Assembly: GCA_035286465.1 (NCBI GenBank)
Contig: DATEDF010000123.1
Span: forward strand, 1 to 64,000
DNA from: Fen-1231 sp035286465
GTDB taxonomy: Bacteria > Gemmatimonadota > Gemmatimonadetes > Gemmatimonadales > Gemmatimonadaceae
Length of the DNA: 64,000 nt
Direction: 5' to 3'
Numbering within the stretch: the stretch's first letter is position 1; each line of letters begins with the position of its first letter. Under the pieces are notes generated by a model, which was given only the letters and a program-made list of their open reading frames with translations, was not told the origin of the DNA and did not search any database. This document shows, piece by piece, positions 35,568-43,761 of this stretch. The translations under genes were made by a program, and so were the position numbers.

Positions 35568-35938
35568 CGCGCGCGGCGCCGGGCCCGCCGCGCGAGCACG
35601 CGCCAGTACACGAGGACGTTGACCAGGACCGCGAACGCGCCGAGCGCGAGCTGCACGCCGCGCGTGAGCCCGGCGGGATAGAGCGCGGCCGTGATGTAGT
35701 GGCCGATAAAGTCGCCTGCGTAGCCGGCGCCGCCGGCCTTCTGGCGGAGCACGATCTCGAGCGGCGTGAGCGGGCAGACGATGTTCGCGAACTCGGTGAG
35801 CACGCCCCAGACCGCACACGGCACGTGCAGCCACACCACACGTGGCCAGCGAAGGACCAGCAGCCCGCCGAGCACCACGAAGAGCAGGAACGCGAGGTGC
35901 GCCACGAGCACCAGGTCGGCGAGGATCGAGTAGAGCAC
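35555..35938 (-). CDS. DUF2784 membrane protein
   Basis: A 127-residue protein with about four membrane helices (residues about 3-30, 36-55, 75-95 and 100-118). The DUF2784 signature is clear: VLVAHLAFLLFVVLGG, WPRVVWLHVPCAVWGVLTE, CPLTPLE and a downstream FIGHYI. Function unknown. The frame is open up to a start at 35986, but that region is occupied by the end of a macrodomain remnant on the same strand and does not match the family, so the GTG at 35938 (giving VLYSILADLVLVAH) is preferred. It overlaps the end of argJ by 13 bp. Confidence 0.85.
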   Translation of the reverse strand: MLYSILADLVLVAHLAFLLFVVLGGLLVLRWPRVVWLHVPCAVWGVLTEFANIVCPLTPLEIVLRQKAGGAGYAGDFIGHYITAALYPAGLTRGVQLALGAFAVLVNVLVYWRVLARRARRRARQLE

Positions 35939-35942
35939 GGCG

Positions 35943-36053
35943 TCAGCCGGTGATGCCGGCGTTGCGATACGGGGCGAGCGACTCATTGGCCGCGTTCACG
36001 ATCGCGTCAACTTTCAGTGTCGTGATGTCGGCGAGTTGCGCGTGCAGTCGCAT
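35943..36053 (-). pseudogene. N-terminal fragment of a macrodomain (ADP-ribose) protein
   Basis: From an ATG at 36053, 26 codons encode the typical start of an O-acetyl-ADP-ribose deacetylase: MRLHAQLADITTLKVDAIVNAANESL. In complete proteins this is followed at once by the GGGVDGAIH loop; here ten unrelated codons and a TGA (35943-35945) follow, five bases before the DUF2784 start. The rest of the gene, about 140 codons, is missing, so a deletion fused the remnant to the DUF2784 gene. Too short for the ORFs usually called by software. Confidence 0.72.
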
Positions 36054-36078
36054 CAGCGCGTCCCCTCCCCCGAGCGAG

Positions 36079-37059
36079 CTACGGCCTGGTCTCCCGCGCC
36101 TTCACCCCCTTCACCGCCCCCTCGATCATCCGGTTCAGCGCCGCGAGCGAGAGCCCACCTTCGTCCTGCGCGGGGATCGTCGCGAAGCCGATCGCCGACG
36201 CCTTCGGGTAGCGGCTGAAGATCCGCTCGAACAGCGCGGCGAGCTGCTCGCTCGACGGCCCGTTCGGGACCTTGTTCCCGTGCCCCATCACCTCGCGCGG
36301 ATCGAGCACGTCCATATCCATATGGATGTAGATCTTGTCCACGTTCCGGCTGAGCCGGTCGAGCTGCGCGAAGACCGCTGGCGTCGCGTTGCGCAGGTCG
36401 TCCACGCTGACGTGCTCGATGTTCGAGCGGTCGAGCAGCTCCTGCTCGAGCGGATCGGTGAGCCGCACGCCGCCCATCACGACGTCGCGGTCGGCGAGCG
36501 GCGGGTCGAGCGTGGCGTCGAGGCGCATTTGCCGCAGTGCACGGCCGGTGGCGACGGCGACGGGCATTCCGCCGAGCGAGCCGCTGCGCGTGGTCTCGGG
36601 CGTGTTGAAGTCCGGGTGCGCGTCGAGCCAGAGCATCCCGATCCGGATCGGCTTCCTCGACGGCCCCGAATGCTGGAGTCCCGCGACGAGTCCGGGCATC
36701 GAGGGGCAGGTGCCCAACAGGCCGACGGTGAACCAGCCCTCGCGCTCGTTCTTCTCGACGATGTTCGCGAAGTGACCGAGCGCCCAGCCGAGTCGCTTCC
36801 AGCCGCCGTACTCGGTGTCTTGCGCGGGCGTGAGCTTCGATTCGTCCACGCGGACGACGGCGCCGAGGCGGGCGAGGATCTCCTGGATGCCGCCCTCGGC
36901 CATCGTGGTGGGACCGCGGGAGGTGCCGTTGGGGACGAACGGCTGTTTGGAGAGGGCGATGCGGAGGTGGCCGGACGGGTCGGTGTACCGCTGCTGTGCT
37001 CCCACGGATGACCACGCGAGAGATACGATCGTGAGCGCCGCACCGGCGAGCCTTCGCAT
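36079..37059 (-). CDS. Exported arginase/agmatinase-family protein
   Basis: A 326-residue ureohydrolase-fold protein with a signal peptide (MRRLAGAALTIVSLAWSSVGAQ), which is unusual because arginases are normally cytoplasmic. Metal-site motifs: Asp146-Ala-His148-x-Asp150 in WLDAHPDFN, and IHMDMDVLDP. The first metal ligand, the His of the usual GGDHS, is missing: the aligned segment reads LGTCPSMPG (residues 115-123). It may bind one metal ion only or be non-catalytic on guanidino substrates; related exported proteins in Gemmatimonadota and Acidobacteria are annotated as arginase family without known substrates. The start at 37059 precedes the signal peptide. It is followed 25 bp later by the macrodomain remnant. 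Confidence 0.82.
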   Translation of the reverse strand: MRRLAGAALTIVSLAWSSVGAQQRYTDPSGHLRIALSKQPFVPNGTSRGPTTMAEGGIQEILARLGAVVRVDESKLTPAQDTEYGGWKRLGWALGHFANIVEKNEREGWFTVGLLGTCPSMPGLVAGLQHSGPSRKPIRIGMLWLDAHPDFNTPETTRSGSLGGMPVAVATGRALRQMRLDATLDPPLADRDVVMGGVRLTDPLEQELLDRSNIEHVSVDDLRNATPAVFAQLDRLSRNVDKIYIHMDMDVLDPREVMGHGNKVPNGPSSEQLAALFERIFSRYPKASAIGFATIPAQDEGGLSLAALNRMIEGAVKGVKARETRP

Positions 37060-37267
37060 CAGGGTTCGCTCCGTTGGTCTTGCGGATCCGGTGGTTCGTC
37101 TCCAAATCACCGACCTGCCGCGACGATGCGCAAGAGTCCTCCGGATGGGTTTGGCCGCGCTCTCGGCGGCGCAGGCGACCGCGTACGGCGCGCTCCAGGC
37201 GCAGACGACGCGCGACAGCCGGGTCGCTGGCCTGCCGGCCGGGCGAAATGCTCCGTCACGCAACCGA

Positions 37268-37296
37268 TTGATGACGCATCCGGCCGAGCTTACCAT
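37268..37296 (+). promoter_or_regulatory. Possible sigma70-type promoter for the coiled-coil gene
   Basis: TTGATG and TACCAT hexamers with an exact 17-bp spacer (-10 element at 37291-37296) lie 36 bp upstream of the ATG at 37332. Each matches the consensus at four of six positions. Suggestive only. Confidence 0.33.
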
Positions 37297-37331
37297 TACA
37301 CTCGGCGGAACTCCTCGCCGGGATTCCGCCG

Positions 37332-37655
37332 ATGCCCGTCACCGCCCGACTTTCCCATCGCCTGCACGACGCCCTCGGTGAAGACGCCGGCGGCGACCTC
37401 GTGACCTGGATGCAGACCGTGGACGCCAGCCGCACCGAGCTGCGCGAGCTGAACGAGCTCATGTTCGCGAGAATCGAGAGCCTGTTCCGCGAGAACGACG
37501 CGCGCCTTGACGCGCGGTTCGCTCAGGTGGACACCCGGTTCGCGCAGATGGAGCGACTCATCGAGCGCCAGTATGGCCGCCTGCTCGGGTGGTCCTTCGG
37601 CTTCTGGGCCACGGCGCTCGCGGCGCTGTACGCCTTCACGAGCGGGGGCCGCTGA
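37332..37655 (+). CDS. Small coiled-coil protein with C-terminal membrane anchor
   Basis: A 107-residue protein. Residues about 30-80 form a regular heptad-like helix (ELRELNELMFARIESLF, then repeated ARLDARFAQVDTRFAQMERL), and residues about 84-103 are a membrane segment (LGWSFGFWATALAALYAF). Such tail-anchored coiled-coil proteins resemble small DUF-type or phage-holin-neighbour proteins and Mcu-like coiled-coil regulators, but I cannot assign a family. It would sit in the inner membrane with most of the chain in the cytoplasm. The coding pattern is good and a possible promoter lies 36 bp upstream. It is convergent with the propeller gene at 37743. Confidence 0.68.
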   Translation: MPVTARLSHRLHDALGEDAGGDLVTWMQTVDASRTELRELNELMFARIESLFRENDARLDARFAQVDTRFAQMERLIERQYGRLLGWSFGFWATALAALYAFTSGGR

Positions 37656-37742
37656 GGCGTCGCGGGCCGGGCGAAGAGGAAGGACGCCGAGGGAGCGCGC
37701 TGGGGGCGCCGAGACGATTCGATGGGGCGGTGGCCCGGACGA

Positions 37743-39068
37743 TCACAGACTGGGCGGGCACGGCTTTGCCGACGACGAGGACTGTCCGGGACGCTGCTGC
37801 GTTCGCGAGGAGAACCGCCCGCGCACTCGGTATACACGCATCGTCTCGACACCATCCGCATCCGTCGCACGGCCGAGGACGAGCGTGTCGCTCACGAACA
37901 TCGTCTCGACGTCGAGCGGCCGACGGATCGAGCCAAGATAGCGGCCTCGCGGGTCGAGGATGCTCCAGGTCGCTACGGTGTCGGAGAAGAGCGCATAGTC
38001 CTCGACCCACAGGTAACCCTGCTGGTCAACCACGAAGTTGGAGATGGCGGGCGCCGAGGCGGGGAATGGTGCGTTTCTCAGCCACACTCCGAGGTTGTGC
38101 CGCTGGAGGCGGGCGCTCTTCGCGTGACCCTTCAGCGCTATTTGTTGTGCTTCCAGCTCAACCGCGGCGGTGAATGACCTCCGGAAGGCCGTCTTGGCTG
38201 CCTCGTCAACACGCTTCGGATTGATCGAGCGACGGAAAGTCTCGCGGAGCGCGCCGCTGGCGTCGAACAGCTGAATCTCGAACGCCTTTGCCGCCGTGTA
38301 GTAGATGCGATCGCCGAAGACGCGCGCTGTTACGGGGGCAGAGTAGGGTGCGGGTCGGGATTCTGGATAGATGTCCACCATCATCTCGAAGATATCCTGC
38401 GACGTCAGCGGTCCGACGGTCGCACTGATCTTCTGGTCGGCACCGACGATCGCGAGCCACCAGGGTCGCTGCGCAAGGCGCTGGCTTTCAAGCTGGAAGA
38501 TCCCCCCGCTTCGCAGAATGCCAACGAATGCCCCGGACTTCATCCGCCCCAACGCTTCGAGCATGCGCTGCGCGGCCTTCGGGCCCCTCGACGGCACAGC
38601 GAAGCGGCGCACGAATCTTCCGGATGTCGTCCAGATCGTCAGCCCGCGTATCCCGCCGCCCGGTTCACGATCCTCGATCAGGACCGAGTCCCGGCCGAGA
38701 AGCTGAACGATGCCGACTGCCCGAAACTCGCCCGGCCCGTTCCCCGGCCGGCCCCACTGCCCGGCGAATCGGCCATCCAGATCGAACGCCAGCACGGACT
38801 GCGTTCCATTGTTGCCGACAAGCACACGGCCCGTCGGCAGGATCACTGCCCCGCTGACGTATGCAAGAAGATCGTGCTCATCGCGCCCGCGTCCGATTTC
38901 GACAACCGGGCGTGGATCGACCGTCCAAGCACACCCCGGGAGCCACGCCGGAGTAGTGTTCTCCACGATGCGCACGCGCGCACTGTCGCGCCTGACCTGC
39001 GCACTCAGCGGAGCCGGTGCGAGCAGCGCGAGACTGGCGCAGACGCCAATCCGCGCACATCGGCGCAC
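37743..39068 (-). CDS. Exported six-bladed beta-propeller protein
   Basis: A 441-residue exported protein related to the decayed gene at 22630-23343. Signal peptide VRRCARIGVCASLALLAPAP from a GTG at 39068; no better start is available, because the frame upstream is non-coding and overlaps the thioredoxin remnant in another frame. Blade motifs: GAVILPTGRVLVGNN, LAFDLDGRFAGQWGRPGNGPGEFR (the hallmark G-x-G-x-GPGEF loop), LTIWTTSGRFVRRF, IQLFDASGALRETF, NFVVDQQGYLWVED and SILDPRGRYLGSIRRP. Function unknown. It begins 23 bp downstream of the stop of the thioredoxin-fold remnant, so the two were probably one operon. Confidence 0.8.
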   Translation of the reverse strand: MRRCARIGVCASLALLAPAPLSAQVRRDSARVRIVENTTPAWLPGCAWTVDPRPVVEIGRGRDEHDLLAYVSGAVILPTGRVLVGNNGTQSVLAFDLDGRFAGQWGRPGNGPGEFRAVGIVQLLGRDSVLIEDREPGGGIRGLTIWTTSGRFVRRFAVPSRGPKAAQRMLEALGRMKSGAFVGILRSGGIFQLESQRLAQRPWWLAIVGADQKISATVGPLTSQDIFEMMVDIYPESRPAPYSAPVTARVFGDRIYYTAAKAFEIQLFDASGALRETFRRSINPKRVDEAAKTAFRRSFTAAVELEAQQIALKGHAKSARLQRHNLGVWLRNAPFPASAPAISNFVVDQQGYLWVEDYALFSDTVATWSILDPRGRYLGSIRRPLDVETMFVSDTLVLGRATDADGVETMRVYRVRGRFSSRTQQRPGQSSSSAKPCPPSL

Positions 39069-39090
39069 CCTTCGGGCGCGCAGGCTTCCG

Positions 39091-39285
39091 CTACTTCGAC
39101 GTAGAGGGCCGGAGCAGCGTGCGGACGAACGTCGGCAGCTCCGCCTCAGGGTCGTCGCCTGTCCAGCGCTGGCCATTGATGAAGAATGTCGGGGTCGCCA
39201 ATACTCCCAACGATCGGCCATCTGTCAGGTCCGCGAGAAACTGCAAGAACGCGCATTGCACGGAGAGGTGTGCTCTGCCACAATA
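39091..39285 (-). pseudogene. C-terminal remnant of a DsbA/thioredoxin-like gene
   Basis: A minus-strand frame ending in TAG at 39091-39093 encodes about 52 residues of clear thioredoxin-fold C-terminus: FLQFLADLTDGRSLGVLATP, then TFFINGQRWTGDDPEAELP, containing the cis-Pro (ATP) and the following strand and helix. No CxxC active site or start codon is found upstream, where the S9 peptidase promoter region begins (39286-39434). The remnant sits just before the propeller gene, mirroring the DsbA-like gene near the propeller pseudogene at 22.6-25.5 kb. It is too short and start-less to have been called as a gene. Confidence 0.7.
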
Positions 39286-39434
39286 CCCCGCTTCCCCGCT
39301 TTGAACGCAAGCCCCTGGCGCAAAACGGTGCGCAACAGCGCGGATCGAGCGAGCGCTCGCGGCCGCCCGCTCTCGCGCAGACCGCCAAGCCGCTTCATCT
39401 TGGAAGGCGTACGCCCCTTCCCGGAGAGTCCAGC

Positions 39435-42011
39435 ATGTCCGCCATTCGTCGCTCGCATCGTACCGTCCTGACGGTTAGCGCCGCTTCGCTCCTCGCCGCC
39501 TCCGCGCCGGCCGCGTTCGCCCAGGCGAATCCGCCGCCCGCCCGCGTCACCAGAGCCAACTGGGAACTCGCGAACAAGTTCAGTACCGAGGCGCTGCGGC
39601 GGGTCACCTACACCGCGAACGTCCAGCCACACTTCATCGGCAAGACGGACTCGCTCTGGTACAACTGGAAGGACCGGAACGGCTCCACGTTCTTCCTCAT
39701 CTTCCCGCCGACGAAGACCAAGAAGCCGCTCTTCGACCACACCAGGCTCGCCGCGGCGCTCGCCACAGCGCACAAGAAGCCGTACGACCCGAACAACCTG
39801 CCCTTCACGACGCTCATCTTCACGAAGGACCACAAGAAGTTCCGCTTCAACGTGGACACGGGCGCGCTCGCCTCGCGCTACGAGTGGAACCTCGCCGCGG
39901 AGACGATCACGAAACTTGGGCGCCCGCTGCGCGCCGACTCGATTCCGCCGGATGAGGAGCGTGAGGAAGGCGGCGGCCGGGGCGGCCGCGGCGGCGGGGG
40001 TGGCGGCGGCCGGGGCGGCGCGGCCGGCGAGGACTTCCGCAACTGGTCGCCCGACAGCTCGATGTTCGTCTTCGCGCGCGACCACAATCTCTTCCTCGTG
40101 GAGAAGGGGAAGGCCGACACGGTGAAGCTCTCCACCGACGGCGAGCGGAACCACTCGTTCGGCTTCCGCGACACGAGCGCGGTGCAGGACACGACGGAGG
40201 AGCAGATCCAGGGCGGCCGCGGCGGCGGGCGGGGCGGCAATCGCGACCCGCGCGTGCGCGCGAACGTCACCTGGTCGCCCGACTCGAAGGCCTTCACCAT
40301 CACGCGACAGGACCAGCGGAAGGTGAAGGAGCTGTATCTGGTGAACGTGCTCGCGGAGCCGAGGCCCACGCTCTCGAGCTACACGTACGCGATGCCGGGC
40401 GAGGAGAACGTCGCGCAGATCGAGCTCCATACCTGGAAGAAGGGCGATCCCAAGGTCTCGGCGGTCAACGTCAAGAAGTGGCGCGACCAGCGGCTGCTCA
40501 ACGTCCACTGGACGACGGGCTCCGACAAGCTCCGCCTCGTGCGCCGCGACCGCCCGCAACGCAACCTCGAGCTCGTCGAGATCACGCTCGCCACCGGCGC
40601 GATCAGGACGCTCCTCACCGAGTCGGTCGAGAACGCGAACCTCGAGCCGCCGCAGGTGCGCTACACCAAGCCGGGCGGCGACATCATCTGGTGGTCGGAG
40701 CGCACCGGCTGGGGACACTACTACCTCTACGACCACAACGGCGCGTTCAAGAAACCGCTCACCGAGGGCGCTTGGCGCGCGGATCAGATCGTCGAGGTGG
40801 ATTCCATCGCGGGGATCGTGTACCTGAGCGGCGTCGGACGCGAGCCGGGGGAGAACGTCTACTACCGGCACACCTACCGCGTCAACGCGGACGGCTCGCT
40901 TTTCGCGCTCCTCGACCCGGGGAACGCGAACCACGGGCCGACGATGTCGCCCACGAAGAAGTATTTCGTGGACAACTTCTCGCGCATTGAGCAGGCGCCG
41001 AAGGCCGTGCTGCGCGACGCCACCGGCAAGGTCGTGATGGACCTCGAGGAGATGGATCTCTCCTCGCTCAAGACACTCGGCTGGAAGCCGCCGGAACAGT
41101 TCCAGGTGAAGGCGGCCGACGGCATCACCGACATCTACGGCAACATCTGGAAGCCGTTCGACTTCGATTCGACGAGGAAGTACCCGATCATCGCGCACGT
41201 CTATCCCGGCCCGCAGACGGAGACGGTGAACATCCCGTTCTCGGCGGGCGGCGTGCCGCAGCAGCTCGCGCAGCTCGGCTTCATCGTCATCCAGATCGGG
41301 AACCGCGGCGGGAGCCCGCTGCGCTCGAACGCGTACCAGAGCTTCAGCTACTACAACCTCCGCGACTACGCGCTCGCCGACAAGAAGGCGGGGATCGAGC
41401 AGCTCGCGGCGCGCCACAAGTGGATTGATCTCGAGCGCGTCGGCATCTACGGTCACTCGGGTGGCGGTTTTCTCACGGGCGCGGCGATGCTCCAGCCGCC
41501 GTACAACGACTTCTTCAAGGTGGGCGTGAGCTCCTCGGGGAATCACGACAACAACATCTACAACCAGAACTGGAGCGAGCAGTACCACGGGTTGCGGACG
41601 GTGGCGAGGCGCGCGGCGGACAGCACGCGCGCGCGGCGGGCGGCGGGCGGGACGGGCGGCGCCAACAGCGCCAACCCCGTGACCGCGGCCGACACCGGCT
41701 TCGTGGACGACACCCTGCGGTACGAGATCAAGGTGCCGACCAACATCGAGCTGGCCGCGAACCTGAAGGGGCGGCTCCTGCTCACCACGGGCGACATGGA
41801 CAACAACGTCCATCCGGGGAACACCATCCGGCTCGCGAACGCGCTCATCAAGGCGAACAAGCGGTTCGATTTCATGCTGATGCCCGGGAAGCCGCACGGG
41901 TACGGGGACTACCAGCCGTACTTCACGCGGATGCTGATGGAGTACTTCGCGGAGCACCTGATCGGGGATTACTACCGGGCGGGGGCGGAGTACCGGACGG
42001 CGGTGCCGTAG
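39435..42011 (+). CDS. Exported S9-family (DPP-IV-like) peptidase
   Basis: An 858-residue serine peptidase with a signal peptide (cleavage near AAFAQ). The N-terminal part is a DPP-IV-type propeller (SPDSSMFVFARDHNL, SPDSKAFTITRQDQR, TGWGHYYLYDHNG). The C-terminal alpha/beta-hydrolase domain has the nucleophile Ser in YGHSGGGFL, the Asp in the NNVHPGNT segment (DMDNNVHP), and the His in GKPHGYGDYQPYF. It should trim dipeptides or short peptides outside the cytoplasm. Gly-rich insertions occur at DNA 39960-40025 and 40205-40245. The start at 39435 directly precedes the signal. Its last 89 bp overlap the convergent transporter gene. Confidence 0.9.
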   Translation: MSAIRRSHRTVLTVSAASLLAASAPAAFAQANPPPARVTRANWELANKFSTEALRRVTYTANVQPHFIGKTDSLWYNWKDRNGSTFFLIFPPTKTKKPLFDHTRLAAALATAHKKPYDPNNLPFTTLIFTKDHKKFRFNVDTGALASRYEWNLAAETITKLGRPLRADSIPPDEEREEGGGRGGRGGGGGGGRGGAAGEDFRNWSPDSSMFVFARDHNLFLVEKGKADTVKLSTDGERNHSFGFRDTSAVQDTTEEQIQGGRGGGRGGNRDPRVRANVTWSPDSKAFTITRQDQRKVKELYLVNVLAEPRPTLSSYTYAMPGEENVAQIELHTWKKGDPKVSAVNVKKWRDQRLLNVHWTTGSDKLRLVRRDRPQRNLELVEITLATGAIRTLLTESVENANLEPPQVRYTKPGGDIIWWSERTGWGHYYLYDHNGAFKKPLTEGAWRADQIVEVDSIAGIVYLSGVGREPGENVYYRHTYRVNADGSLFALLDPGNANHGPTMSPTKKYFVDNFSRIEQAPKAVLRDATGKVVMDLEEMDLSSLKTLGWKPPEQFQVKAADGITDIYGNIWKPFDFDSTRKYPIIAHVYPGPQTETVNIPFSAGGVPQQLAQLGFIVIQIGNRGGSPLRSNAYQSFSYYNLRDYALADKKAGIEQLAARHKWIDLERVGIYGHSGGGFLTGAAMLQPPYNDFFKVGVSSSGNHDNNIYNQNWSEQYHGLRTVARRAADSTRARRAAGGTGGANSANPVTAADTGFVDDTLRYEIKVPTNIELAANLKGRLLLTTGDMDNNVHPGNTIRLANALIKANKRFDFMLMPGKPHGYGDYQPYFTRMLMEYFAEHLIGDYYRAGAEYRTAVP

Positions 42012-43761
42012 GGGCAGCGGCGGCGCGGCGGCGCAGGTGGGCCGGCGCGACCGCGCGCTCGACGAGCGCGAGCAGGCCGTCCACCAGCAACGCCAGCGCC
42101 GCCGCGGGCAGGGCGCCCGAGAGGATCATTCGCGTGTCCGCGAGCGCGAGGCCGGCGACGATCGGCTCGCCGAGTCCCCCCGCGCCGATGAACGCGGCGA
42201 GCGTCGCCGCGCCCACCGTGATCACCGCCGACGTGCGGACGCCCGCCATGATCACCGGCGCCGCCAGCGGCAGCCGGACGAGCAACAACCGCTGCCAGTC
42301 CGTCGTGCCGAGCGCTTCGGCGGCCTCCACCGCGTCGGGGTCCGCGTCGCGGACGCCCGTGTACGTGCTGCGCGCGATGGGATAGAGCGCGTACAGCCAG
42401 AGCGCGACAAGCGCGGGCGCGACGCCGACGCCCAGCAGCGGAATCATGAACGCGAGGAGCGCGATGCTCGGCACGGTCTGCAGCACGCCGAGGGCGCCGA
42501 TCGTGGGCTCGGCTGCGCGGCGTAAGCGCTCGAGCACGAGACCGAGCGGAAGGGCGACGAGCACGGCCGCGGCGAGCGCGATCGCGACGAGGAACAGATG
42601 GCGGCCCGCGAGCCTTGCGACGTCGGCCCGGCGCTCCCAGAGGTACCGCCAGAATCCGGCACGCACGGGCGTCGCGCTCGCCTGCGGGCCTGGTTCGCCC
42701 ACGCCGCCCACGCCGCCCACGCCGGTCGCGCCGGTCGCGCTCACCGCGCCGCCCGCGCCGCCCACGCCGGTCGCGCCGGTCGCGCTCACCGCGCCGCCCG
42801 CGCCGATCAGTCCGAGGCCGCGCAGCGCGTCGGCCGCCACGCGGTGCACATCCTCGCCGTCCACCTCGACGCGGCGGTTGAGCGCGCGCATCCGCGCCTC
42901 ATCGAGACGGCCGCTCAGCAGCGAGAGCACCGCGATCGCGTCCGGCCGCTCGCGCGCGAGCCGCGGACCGGCGAGCGCCGCGGCCTCGTAAGGCGGGAAG
43001 AAGTGGCGGTCGTCCACGAGCGTGACGAGGTCGTAGCGCGCGAGGAGCCCGTCGGTCGAATAGCCGTCTATGACGTCCACCGCGCCCGCGGCGAGCGCCT
43101 GGTACTTGACCGCCGGCGCGAGGGGCCGCACTTCGCGCGGACGGAGCCCGTACACGCGGGCGAGCCCGACGAGTCCGTCAGGCCGCCCGATGAAATCCGC
43201 GGTGAACCCGGCCACGAGCGTTCCGCCCACGCGCGCGAGATCGGTGAGCGAGCGAAGGCCGAGCCGCGCCGCGGTCGCTCGCGTGACCGCAATCGCGTAC
43301 GTGTTCTGGAAGCCGAGCGGCGGAAGCCAGCGCGCGCCGTATCGGTCCCCGAACCGGCGCGCGACGTGCGCGTACACGGCCCGCGGGTCGGCGGCCATCG
43401 CCTCGGTGACCGAGTCGTGGAGGATGGCGAGCAGGCCGGTGCCGGTGTACTCCGGGTAGACGTCAATCGCGTTGGACCGGAGCGCGCCGAACGCGACCTC
43501 CGTGGAGCCGAGCCCGGGCCGCCGTTCGACGCGAAGGCCGCGCGACTCGAGCAGTTGCGCGAACAGCTCGCAGAGGAGGTACGACTCGCCGAAGGGCTTC
43601 GAGGCGACGACAACGGCGGGGCGCGCCGCGTCGCTCTGAGCGGTGCGGGTCGGTCCCCGCGCCTCCGCGTCGCCGCCCGCGGTGCGCGTCGCTCCCTGCC
43701 CCGCCGCGGTGGCCGCGCCGCCGAACGCCGCGGCCAGAAGGAGGGCCGGCGCGGCGCGCAT
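41923..43761 (-). CDS. ABC transporter binding-protein/permease fusion (OpuC/EgtU-like)
   Basis: A 612-residue fusion of a quaternary-amine binding domain and a permease. After a signal, residues about 48-310 form the OpuC/ProX-type binding domain (VVASKPFGESYLLCELFAQ, VYPEYTGTG, PLGFQNTYAIAVTRA, VIDGYSTDGLL and PPYEAAAL). A repetitive Gly/Ala/Val linker (about 315-360) leads to a BPD permease domain (about 370-585) with the coupling motif EAAEALGTTDWQRLLLVRLPLAAPVI. In known EgtU/OpuFB fusions the permease comes first, so the order is reversed here. ATPase gene upstream with TGATG overlap. Located next to egtB-egtD, so the likely cargo is ergothioneine, hercynine or a betaine; family alone also allows glycine betaine. 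Confidence 0.87.
   Translation of the reverse strand: MRAAPALLLAAAFGGAATAAGQGATRTAGGDAEARGPTRTAQSDAARPAVVVASKPFGESYLLCELFAQLLESRGLRVERRPGLGSTEVAFGALRSNAIDVYPEYTGTGLLAILHDSVTEAMAADPRAVYAHVARRFGDRYGARWLPPLGFQNTYAIAVTRATAARLGLRSLTDLARVGGTLVAGFTADFIGRPDGLVGLARVYGLRPREVRPLAPAVKYQALAAGAVDVIDGYSTDGLLARYDLVTLVDDRHFFPPYEAAALAGPRLARERPDAIAVLSLLSGRLDEARMRALNRRVEVDGEDVHRVAADALRGLGLIGAGGAVSATGATGVGGAGGAVSATGATGVGGVGGVGEPGPQASATPVRAGFWRYLWERRADVARLAGRHLFLVAIALAAAVLVALPLGLVLERLRRAAEPTIGALGVLQTVPSIALLAFMIPLLGVGVAPALVALWLYALYPIARSTYTGVRDADPDAVEAAEALGTTDWQRLLLVRLPLAAPVIMAGVRTSAVITVGAATLAAFIGAGGLGEPIVAGLALADTRMILSGALPAAALALLVDGLLALVERAVAPAHLRRRAAAAPTAPPSGTPPPPGSNPRSGAPRSTPSASA
42716..42805. repeat. Perfect 45-bp tandem duplication in the transporter linker
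   Basis: Two identical 45-bp units (42716-42760 and 42761-42805) within the minus-strand transporter fusion encode two copies of a 15-residue Gly/Ala/Val/Ser/Thr segment between the binding and permease domains. Being in frame and identical, it is probably a recent duplication that lengthens the flexible tether. Confidence 0.85.

Noticed and set aside
39225..41957. Very long minus-strand open frame (910 codons)
   Set aside because: It is the mirror of the S9 peptidase gene; composition is Arg/Val/Ala-biased without motifs, as expected for a shadow in GC-rich DNA.
42690..42810. GC-rich repeats as CRISPR or integron-like array
   Set aside because: Only two adjacent in-frame copies without spacers, inside a coding linker.
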